Shown: one piece after another, positions 7,260-13,605 of the stretch
How the letters are laid out: every line of letters starts with the position of its first letter
Position numbering within the stretch: the stretch's first letter is position 1
Source: Candidatus Gastranaerophilales bacterium
GTDB taxonomy: Bacteria > Cyanobacteriota > Vampirovibrionia > Gastranaerophilales > Gastranaerophilaceae
Assembly: GCA_023662705.1 (NCBI GenBank)
Contig: JAMPIM010000025.1
Location: 1 to 27,395, forward strand
Length of the DNA stretch: 27,395 nt
Reading direction: 5' to 3'
Notes under the pieces: model-generated
The model's database searches: none
What the model saw: only the letters and a program-made list of their open reading frames with translations
What the model was told of the DNA's origin: nothing
Made by a program: the position numbers and the translations under genes

Positions 7260-8246
7260 TCAAGAACAAAATTTACTGTCAAGCGATTTATTTGTAAAAT
7301 TAATTTCTTTTATAATCAAAGCTATTTCTTCCGATATATCAGTGTTTTCAGCTATTTTTTCTCTTACCAGCTTGGCAAATTCTGCTTTCTTAAATTCATG
7401 TAAGCCTCTTGTTTTGAATATGTTTTCCAGTATTTTAGCGGTTGGTAACTCTTCTGATAAATCATGCTCGTTTATGGCTAAAAAGTTTTTAAAATGTGCA
7501 TTAACAGTTTTTATAATAAGAGACTTTGGCAGCAGATCCTCAAATTCACCGCAGGAAACAAGATGGATTCTGTCATGTTCTCTCAAACGCGGCTCTATTT
7601 GTCTGATATTGTCTTCTGCATCACGGTCCAGCAGTACAAATATAGGCAATTTAACTTCTTGAGACAGTTTATAATACATCTTCACAACCTGATTTTTACC
7701 GCCTGCTGCTATGATTTGTATCCCTTCAGCATAAAAATCATGACCTAAAAACTTTGAAAAAGCAGGCAAAAGAATCTCTTCCGTTATTCCTTCCACTAAT
7801 ATTATTTTTTCGAGAGGATATTTCAAGAAATGATTTTTTCGATTTTCGAGTTGATTATTATCTTTTAATGATTTTAGCCACTTAAGATTAACAGGACAAT
7901 CCTCTTCTATTAATTTTAATGCTTCTGTATAGTTAATATTATTATTTAATAATTTTTGAGTTTCTGTGTCATTAATAAACACATTATTCTCAAATTCTTT
8001 TAACTTATTATTTATAGTGTTATCGGAAGAAATCTCGAATGAAGCATTAAATATATCACAAACCATCTCCGTTATTTTAGATAAATCCATTTTTGCGATA
8101 TCGGATTTTTTTATCTTAGGCTCAATAAGAGCAGATGTAAGTATATCAGTAAATACGCGTATGTATTTTTCTTTAGTAGGTTTAAACCTTGTAAGTCTGT
8201 CTATTGATATAATTATTTGTTCTTTTGTTAACTTTTTAAACTTCAT
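7260..8246 (-). CDS. Stand-alone OLD-type TOPRIM domain protein
   Basis: Protein of 328 residues with a TOPRIM fold in about residues 146-260. The acidic start of the domain is IILVEGITEEILLPAF with Glu152. AAGGKNQVV follows at about 180-188, the DxD-type motif LLDRDAED supplies Asp207 and Asp209, and GEFEDLLP lies near 233-240. These match TOPRIM domains of OLD-family nucleases. OLD proteins normally carry an N-terminal ABC-type ATPase; here the first about 145 residues are helical with no Walker A motif, so the ATPase is absent rather than split. A DNA-processing or defence role is possible but not shown. Upstream there is no ribosome-binding site, only a TATAAA box about ten bases before the ATG. 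Downstream on the same strand is tRNA-Lys. No partner gene such as a UvrD-like GajB is nearby. Confidence 0.72.
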   Translation of the reverse strand: MKFKKLTKEQIIISIDRLTRFKPTKEKYIRVFTDILTSALIEPKIKKSDIAKMDLSKITEMVCDIFNASFEISSDNTINNKLKEFENNVFINDTETQKLLNNNINYTEALKLIEEDCPVNLKWLKSLKDNNQLENRKNHFLKYPLEKIILVEGITEEILLPAFSKFLGHDFYAEGIQIIAAGGKNQVVKMYYKLSQEVKLPIFVLLDRDAEDNIRQIEPRLREHDRIHLVSCGEFEDLLPKSLIIKTVNAHFKNFLAINEHDLSEELPTAKILENIFKTRGLHEFKKAEFAKLVREKIAENTDISEEIALIIKEINFTNKSLDSKFCS

Positions 8247-8344
8247 TAATATATATTTTATAATTTTTTGTAAAATTTTGCAAATTCCTAAAACTCAATT
8301 ATATATAGCATTATAGAGATTGTATATACTTTTTATTTATCAGT

Positions 8345-8362
8345 TTTGTTAAGTTTTGTAAC
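8345..8362 (-). promoter_or_regulatory. HLR1-like tandem box upstream of the 8448 gene
   Basis: Read on the minus strand the site is GTTACAAA-AC-TTAACAAA, one mismatch from the published cyanobacterial HLR1 pattern (G/T)TTACA(T/A)(T/A)-N2-(G/T)TTACA(T/A)(T/A) bound by RpaB. On the plus strand it contains TTGTAACAA at 8356-8364. A -10-like TATACT at 8398-8403 would place the site at about -66 to -48. Binding is inference. Confidence 0.5.
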
Positions 8363-8447
8363 AAAAGAGTCTCAATTATGCAATTTTACGTTTTAAATAT
8401 ACTTTATATATACAAGAGTATAAAAACTACGGAGACAGTATAAAACA

Positions 8448-9254
8448 ATGGCACTTTTGTTAGCAATGTATCAAAAAATGAGGCTGATTCGAGAAAAGAA
8501 TCAACTTGTGCTTGATCAAACCAAGGTTTCAAGCAAGCTAACTCGCGTGCAAAAGAACATTGAACGTGTCCAGAAAAGATATACAAGTTTATTCGCAAAT
8601 TTAGATTCCCAAGCTAAGATGATGCAATCTCAAGCTAAAGTTGGAATTCAAAGCATGTTCGGCTTAGGAATGGGCAGTGTTGATCCTTACAATTATGGTG
8701 GAATCAGCGGATTTGTTGTAAATGGAATGATGCAAATACTTGGTAATGGTATTGATAAAGGTAAGGATGCTGATGGAAATGCATTAGGTAAAGTCACTGT
8801 TGATAATGCAAGATTCCAAGAAATGTATCAAGCTTATATGCAAAATGGCGGTACATTCCCAGTAGAAAAAGATGCTGAAGGAAATGCAATATATGAAGAT
8901 GAAGCTAATAAAATTCCTAAATATCAAGGTGGATTTACAGCAGATGAAATCAAAGCATTCAACTTGGCAATGCAACAGGCTAAAATGGTTCAGCAGCAAG
9001 CTCAATTCAATGCTCAGCAGATGACTACTCAATACGAATCAAACGTATCTATCTGGCTCGATGCTCAGAAGGCGGCTCTGGAAGCAGAACAAGATGCAAT
9101 GCTCGAACCTCTCAACTACGAAGAAACAATGCTCGAGTTGGAAAAAGAACAAAAAGATACAAGACTTCAAAGAATCAACGAAGAAATCGAAACATACAAA
9201 CAACTTGTTTCTCAAGAAGTCAAGAACACAACTCCAACATTTGGTCTCGGATAA
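8448..9254 (+). CDS. Orphan helical protein, function unknown
   Basis: Cytosolic-looking protein of 268 residues that I do not recognise as any functionally described family. Residues 1-60 are a long charged amphipathic helix (LAMYQKMRLIREKNQ, then TKVSSKLTRVQKNIERVQKR). A glycine- and methionine-rich stretch follows (about 70-105). The second half is glutamine-rich (MQQAKMVQQQAQFNAQQ) and ends in a coiled coil (EETMLELEKEQKDTRLQR) and the tail TPTFGLG. No signal peptide or membrane helix is present. The design, helical ends around a low-complexity middle, resembles substrates or filament parts of export systems, but this is only an impression. The start is preceded by GGAG 13 bases upstream, a loose spacing. 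It has its own promoter region with an HLR1-like site and its own strong terminator, so it is a single-gene unit. A similar upstream site precedes the genes at 23176 and 26051. Confidence 0.8.
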   Translation: MALLLAMYQKMRLIREKNQLVLDQTKVSSKLTRVQKNIERVQKRYTSLFANLDSQAKMMQSQAKVGIQSMFGLGMGSVDPYNYGGISGFVVNGMMQILGNGIDKGKDADGNALGKVTVDNARFQEMYQAYMQNGGTFPVEKDAEGNAIYEDEANKIPKYQGGFTADEIKAFNLAMQQAKMVQQQAQFNAQQMTTQYESNVSIWLDAQKAALEAEQDAMLEPLNYEETMLELEKEQKDTRLQRINEEIETYKQLVSQEVKNTTPTFGLG

Positions 9255-9270
9255 TAATTATCATAATCGA

Positions 9271-9300
9271 AAAAGAACCGCCTTTAAAGGCGGTTCTTTT
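9271..9300. terminator. Perfectly palindromic bidirectional terminator
   Basis: AAAAGAACCGCCTTT pairs base for base with AAAGGCGGTTCTTTT (15-bp arms). The palindrome gives a GC-rich stem with A and T tracts on both sides, so it can end transcription of both the + gene at 8448 and the - gene at 9299, whose stop codon overlaps it. Confidence 0.92.
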
Positions 9301-10330
9301 AGTGTAAAAGCAAGTTTGAAGTCAAATGTTTAATTTGTTTTTTCATCTCTTCTACTTTTTCAAATTGACTTTCTTTTTGGTAGATTTTCATTGCCACTCT
9401 GTAATTAGATTCTGCATCCATTTTGTATTCAGGATTGTCATAACCTGACATTAATTGCAGAGTTTGAGCAAGCAGCACATAACCTTCAGGCTTATTCGGG
9501 TTAATTGCAATTGCTTTTTCAAAACATTCTTTTGAATCAATAATGTGTCCTTCAAGATGATTTCTGTATCCCTCAAGAATCTTCATCGGATAAATAAATA
9601 GACCTTGTGTGTCAAAAATATTAAGCTCTAATAAGAAACAGATTTCCAAAAGGTCTTTTTCTTCGTACATATCAGTAAATCTGAAATGTGACACAAAGTA
9701 TTTAGGAAAAATTGACTCAATACTTTTAGCAATTTCCTGCTGTTTGGTTTTATTTCCTGCAAGTCCATATATATTTGATTCTTTAAGGAGTTTAATAGGG
9801 TTGTCTTTATCAATATAATCAATAATTTCAAGCAGTCTTAAGCCTTTAGAGTATTCATCACTTGCAAGTACAAGCGCAACTTCCTTGAATAAAAACTGTA
9901 TAGTCTTATATTTATTACATTTAAACAAATCCAGAATATAATCAACTGCAATTCCATCCTGCATAGAATAAACTAATGAAAGAAACTTAATTCTCTTAAT
10001 TTCAAAATTTGCTTCATCCCAGGTTAGAATCATATTTGCATCCAAAATTGCCTCATAAAAGTTTGAAATCTCAAAATTCAGATAAAGTCTTTCGTAATAT
10101 GCTTCTTTTTTCTGGGCACAATGGGTTAGAACATACGTAAAATCAGAGTATGCATCTTCAAACATAAGAAGTTTTTTGCATAATTTTCCGCGTTTTAAGT
10201 ATGTCTGAGAAGGTTTAAAGTCTTCTTTAATTAAATAATTCAGTTTTTCTAATGCTGTATCAAAATTATTTTCCGAAATATTTTTGTCGACAGATTTTAA
10301 ACTTATAAGATATTTTATATTATCTAGCAT
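9299..10330 (-). CDS. TPR-repeat protein
   Basis: All-helical protein of 343 residues with degenerate tetratricopeptide repeats. The clearest are FDTALEKLNYLIKEDFKPSQ (about 23-42), FEDAYSDFTYVLTHC (about 57-71) and IDSKECFEKAIAINPNKPEG (about 270-290), where the alternating small and aromatic positions of TPR helices can be followed. TPR arrays mediate protein-protein contacts; the partner is unknown. There is no signal peptide or membrane segment. GGAG five bases before the ATG is a good ribosome-binding site. It lies downstream of dnaA on the same strand, 68 bases away, and could be read through from it, but no functional link follows from that. Confidence 0.78.
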   Translation of the reverse strand: MLDNIKYLISLKSVDKNISENNFDTALEKLNYLIKEDFKPSQTYLKRGKLCKKLLMFEDAYSDFTYVLTHCAQKKEAYYERLYLNFEISNFYEAILDANMILTWDEANFEIKRIKFLSLVYSMQDGIAVDYILDLFKCNKYKTIQFLFKEVALVLASDEYSKGLRLLEIIDYIDKDNPIKLLKESNIYGLAGNKTKQQEIAKSIESIFPKYFVSHFRFTDMYEEKDLLEICFLLELNIFDTQGLFIYPMKILEGYRNHLEGHIIDSKECFEKAIAINPNKPEGYVLLAQTLQLMSGYDNPEYKMDAESNYRVAMKIYQKESQFEKVEEMKKQIKHLTSNLLLH

Positions 10331-10398
10331 AATTGCTCCAAATCCCTACATAATATTAAGTATCATAAATTTGTTTCACTGACGACTACTCCATCGGG

Positions 10399-11772
10399 CT
10401 AAATAAACTTCAACGCCTGTTTAATTTCCCTTATTGCACTCTCGAGTTCTTTCTTTAAAGGAAGCTCCTTTTTGATTTTTTCGTGTGCAAACATAATAGT
10501 TGTATGTTTTTTGTTATAAAATTCCGCAATTGAAACAAAGCTTTTGTTTGTTAATTCTCTTGAAAGATATACAGCCAGATGCCTTGCTGTAGAAACTTTT
10601 GCACCTCTTGCCGTACCCATAATGTCGTTAATATCGACATCAAAGTACTTTGCAGTAACCTGCGCAATTTTGTCTAATCCTATTTCATCTTCTGTATCAT
10701 CACATTTTAAAACCGATTTAGCAAGATTCAAGTCGAGCTCTTTTTCAGAAATTTCCGCATAAGCACAAACTTTATTGAAAGCACCTTCAAGCTCACGAAC
10801 ATTCTTAGAAAAATGTTTTGCAATATATTTCAGAGCTTCGTCTGTGTGCTTTAAATCATTATTCTGAGCCAGTTTTTTTATAATCTCAAATCTGATTTGA
10901 AAATCGGGCGGAGTTAATTCAACCATTAACCCCATCTCAAACCTTGAACTGAGAGCTGCTGTAAGGCAAGGCATATCTTTAGGCATTCTGTCTGATGTGA
11001 TAACAATTTGTTTGCCTTTATTATAAAGAGTGTCAAATGTATGCTGCATCTGATCCATTGTTTTCTTTTTACCTTCAATAAACTGAATATCATCAATAAG
11101 AATAATATCAATATTGGTGTATTTTTTATTGAATTTGGACATATTTTCAACGGCATTACCGCTTCTGTTTATTGAAATAAAATCGTTAAGATAATCTTCC
11201 AGTTTTGTATATTTAACTCTTAATTTAGGGTTGTTAAATATTGTATAATGCCCTACTGCCTGCATTAAATGTGTTTTCCCAAGACCGGAGTTCCCATATA
11301 TAAAGAGCGGATTAAACTTTTGAGCAGGAGCTTCCGCTACAGATTTTGTTACTTTATAAGCAAATTCATTGCTTTCACCCACAACAAAGTTTTCAAACTT
11401 GTATTTAAGGTTAAGGTTTGATGCTGATTGCATGTAGGCAAGGTTCTCCATTGCCTGCTCTTTTTGAACTGCAACGGCAGCTTTTTTCTGAATCTTTTCG
11501 CTTTCTTTTTTTAGTGATTTTGCAGCGTTAACGTCATAAATAATAACAAAATCAGACTTTTCGTTCCCGGAAACTTTTCTAATAATTTCTACAATTTGGC
11601 GATAATGGTTTTTTCGTAATAAATCACGCCCCATTGCTTGTCCTGTGACAACGGTTAAAACGCCTTTATCGTAACCTGACGGTTCGAGAGGGTAAATCCA
11701 AGGATGAGCATTATCAGGTAATTCACTGATAAGTTCGGCTTTAACTTGCTCCCAAAACTGATTTAATTCCAT
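10399..11772 (-). CDS. dnaA: Chromosomal replication initiator DnaA
   Basis: AAA+ ATPase of 457 residues that binds DnaA boxes and opens the replication origin. Domain I (about 1-75) is followed by a short lysine-rich linker. The AAA+ domain has Walker A GNSGLGKTH (160-168), Walker B ILIDDIQF (224-231) and the ITSDRMP sensor region. The C-terminal helix-turn-helix carries the signature around NKKHTTIMFAHEKI near 430. Length is typical. The gene is not next to dnaN, and I see no cluster of DnaA boxes around it, so this does not mark oriC; in cyanobacteria too, dnaA is often separated from dnaN and the origin. The ribosome-binding site is weak (AGG five bases before the ATG). tRNA-Cys lies 67 bases upstream on the same strand. 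Confidence 0.97.
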   Translation of the reverse strand: MELNQFWEQVKAELISELPDNAHPWIYPLEPSGYDKGVLTVVTGQAMGRDLLRKNHYRQIVEIIRKVSGNEKSDFVIIYDVNAAKSLKKESEKIQKKAAVAVQKEQAMENLAYMQSASNLNLKYKFENFVVGESNEFAYKVTKSVAEAPAQKFNPLFIYGNSGLGKTHLMQAVGHYTIFNNPKLRVKYTKLEDYLNDFISINRSGNAVENMSKFNKKYTNIDIILIDDIQFIEGKKKTMDQMQHTFDTLYNKGKQIVITSDRMPKDMPCLTAALSSRFEMGLMVELTPPDFQIRFEIIKKLAQNNDLKHTDEALKYIAKHFSKNVRELEGAFNKVCAYAEISEKELDLNLAKSVLKCDDTEDEIGLDKIAQVTAKYFDVDINDIMGTARGAKVSTARHLAVYLSRELTNKSFVSIAEFYNKKHTTIMFAHEKIKKELPLKKELESAIREIKQALKFI

Positions 11773-11839
11773 TAATACCTACTTTGGTCTTAAAAAAAGA
11801 GGTCTAACCCCCTTCTACACCACCCTTGAAAATAAAAAA

Positions 11840-11911
11840 AGGCGACACCCAGATTCGAACTGGGGGATAAAAGCTTTGCAGGCTTCTGCCTTACCACTTG
11901 GCCATGTCGCC
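11840..11911 (-). tRNA. tRNA-Cys (anticodon GCA)
   Basis: Seventy-two-base cloverleaf on the minus strand. The acceptor arms GGCGACA and TGTCGCC pair fully. The anticodon loop CTGCAAA gives GCA, and the T arm CCCAGTTCGAATCTGGG is intact. The discriminator is U, as expected for tRNA-Cys. CCA is not encoded. A TATAAT box at 11926-11931 on the minus strand lies 14 bases upstream and is a likely promoter element. Confidence 0.95.
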
Positions 11912-11970
11912 GTACAATCAATATTATTATAAAAAAACTCTTTTTGCAAGGGGGTAAATTAAAAATAACC

Positions 11971-12441
11971 CTACAGGAGACTGCGTGAATGACAAATGGC
12001 AATGGCTATCGCATCGACGGTATCATCCAGTTTTGGAAGATTGTCCGTTTGTAAAGCCAGATGAACCATTTGGTCGACTTCCTTCTTTTCAGCCCTTCCG
12101 TAGCCTGTTAAAACCTGTTTAACCTCCATCGGAGTGTATTCATAAGCAGGAATACCAAATTTCTCCAAAACAGTCAAAATAACCCCTCTGGCTTCTGCAA
12201 CAGGAATAACTGTTTTTTGGTTCTTAAAGAAAAATAGTTTTTCAACTGAAGCGCAATCAGGTTTGTATTTATCTACAATCTGGCATAAGTCATTATAAAT
12301 CTCCAGCAGGCGCGCTGAATCAGAGAGCTTTTTATCTGTTTGGATAGAGCCTGATGTTATAAGCTCAATATTATCTCCGTCAATATCTATCATTCCGTAC
12401 CCGACAATTGCCATTCCGGGGTCTATTCCTAATATTTTCAT
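11971..12441 (-). CDS. ruvC: Crossover junction endodeoxyribonuclease RuvC
   Basis: Holliday-junction resolvase of 156 residues acting with RuvAB at the end of homologous recombination. The RNase H-like fold is shown by ILGIDPG with catalytic Asp7, SVEKLFFFKN with Glu67, and the C-terminal pair LDDTVDAIAIA with Asp140 and Asp143. Length is typical (150-180). The gene is alone; ruvA and ruvB are not in the window. The ATG lies six bases after an extended TGGTATAAT -10 box and has no Shine-Dalgarno sequence. It is divergent from the DUF2229-type gene, with 74 bases between the two starts. Confidence 0.97.
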   Translation of the reverse strand: MKILGIDPGMAIVGYGMIDIDGDNIELITSGSIQTDKKLSDSARLLEIYNDLCQIVDKYKPDCASVEKLFFFKNQKTVIPVAEARGVILTVLEKFGIPAYEYTPMEVKQVLTGYGRAEKKEVDQMVHLALQTDNLPKLDDTVDAIAIAICHSRSLL

Positions 12442-12447
12442 TTCAAA

Positions 12448-12456
12448 ATTATACCA
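12448..12456 (-). promoter_or_regulatory. Extended -10 box of ruvC, predicted leaderless
   Basis: The minus strand reads TGGTATAAT, then TTTGAA, then the ATG at 12441. The TGn extension compensates for the lack of a visible -35 box. Six bases between -10 and start codon leave no room for a ribosome-binding site. Confidence 0.65.
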
Positions 12457-12515
12457 TAATTCATATATTCGTGATATTATATTCTTGTGAAATCGATTTT
12501 TTAAGGAAAATATAA

Positions 12516-13583
12516 ATGGCTGAAAAGAAAGAAGATTTGGTTATCGGTATTCCGCGCGGAATGTCTTTTTACAATAATTACCCGTTTTGGCACGGTTTTT
12601 TTACTGCTTTAGGGTTCAAAATCGTTTTATCTGACCCTACTACAAAACAAACAATGTCAGAAGGTTCTGGGCTGGTTGTAACAGAGACTTGTTTGCCGAT
12701 TAAAATATATTTGGGACATATTCTTAATCTTATCAACAAAAAAGGGGTGAAGAATATTTTTGTTCCGTCATTACAATCAATTGCACCTAAGATTTATAAC
12801 TGTTCTAAAATCAGAGGACTTCCTGATTTGGTTAGAAATGTTGTTAAAGGCGATTTTAATCTTATTGAAGCAACTCTTGACAAATCGGCAAAAAAACAAG
12901 GTTTATACTCGTTTTTAGCTGATGCGGTAAGACCATTTGGCATTACTGATATGGACGAAATCAAAAAAGCTTCTAAACAAGGCTGGAAGGTTTACAACAA
13001 CTTTTTAGTAATGATGCGTTCGGGTATTCCATACAAAAAAGCTATGCATTATGCACTTGACGGTAAAGTGTTAATTGAAACAGTTGAAAACTCCAGACCA
13101 ATTAATGTTGCACTGGTTTCTCACGGATATAATATCTATGACGAACGCGCTTGTATGAAAATCTTTGAAAAACTTGAAAAAATGGATGTAAATGTATTTA
13201 CATCGCTTCAATTAACAGACGAGCAAATGGATGAAGGAATTGCATCATTAGGACAGCATAAATATTGGGCTAATGAGCATGAAATGACAGGAACTGCAGG
13301 GCATTACCTGAAAGATAATAAAATCGACGGTATTATTACATTAAATGCTTTTGGATGCGGTCCTGATTCATTAATGATTGAACGTATTACAAGAAAAGCT
13401 AAAGAAGCAGGCAAACCGCTTCTAGCACTAACCATTGATGAGCATACAGGCGAAGCAGGATTTATTACACGTCTCGAAGCGTTTATCGATATGTTATTCC
13501 GTAAAAAGCGTTCAAAACTAAAAATGGATTCAGAGGAATATAATTTTGTTCCTCAAACAAATATTTGTGAAAAGGTGCGTTAA
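12516..13583 (+). CDS. Acyl-CoA dehydratase activase-related protein (DUF2229-like), stand-alone
   Basis: Protein of 355 residues resembling the DUF2229 region attached to activases of 2-hydroxyacyl-CoA dehydratases. Matching segments are IGIPRGMSFYNNYPFW (about 10-25), VVTETCLPIKIYLGH with Cys58, IYNCSKIRGLPDL, the FGCGPDSLMIER segment, and the strongly conserved TIDEHTGEAGFITRLEAFIDML near the C-terminus. The conserved cysteines suggest metal or Fe-S chemistry. The N-terminal ASKHA-type ATPase domain of full activases is missing, and no dehydratase subunits are nearby, so the reaction is unknown. AAGGAAAA about seven bases before the ATG is a good ribosome-binding site. The gene is monocistronic and ends in a terminator shared with the polA side. 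Confidence 0.78.
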   Translation: MAEKKEDLVIGIPRGMSFYNNYPFWHGFFTALGFKIVLSDPTTKQTMSEGSGLVVTETCLPIKIYLGHILNLINKKGVKNIFVPSLQSIAPKIYNCSKIRGLPDLVRNVVKGDFNLIEATLDKSAKKQGLYSFLADAVRPFGITDMDEIKKASKQGWKVYNNFLVMMRSGIPYKKAMHYALDGKVLIETVENSRPINVALVSHGYNIYDERACMKIFEKLEKMDVNVFTSLQLTDEQMDEGIASLGQHKYWANEHEMTGTAGHYLKDNKIDGIITLNAFGCGPDSLMIERITRKAKEAGKPLLALTIDEHTGEAGFITRLEAFIDMLFRKKRSKLKMDSEEYNFVPQTNICEKVR

Positions 13584-13594
13584 TCGCACCTTTT
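13570..13594. terminator. Intrinsic terminator between the DUF2229-like gene and polA
   Basis: AAAAGGTGCG pairs with CGCACCTTTT around the loop TTAAT, which contains the upstream gene's stop codon. A T tract follows on the plus strand. The A tract gives the minus-strand polA transcript, which stops at 13606, a usable T run as well. Confidence 0.88.
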
Positions 13595-13605
13595 TATTTT
13601 TTTAT

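Noticed and set aside
10331..12000. Replication origin next to dnaA
   Set aside because: No cluster of TTATCCACA-like boxes or A+T-rich 13-mer repeats is visible around dnaA, and dnaN is not adjacent. A lone TTCTCCACAA match inside the EamA gene (near 21193) is what chance would give.
11790..12002. Possible minus-strand reading frame across tRNA-Cys
   Set aside because: It runs straight through the tRNA and the end of ruvC and has no ribosome-binding site, so it is a translation of non-coding sequence.
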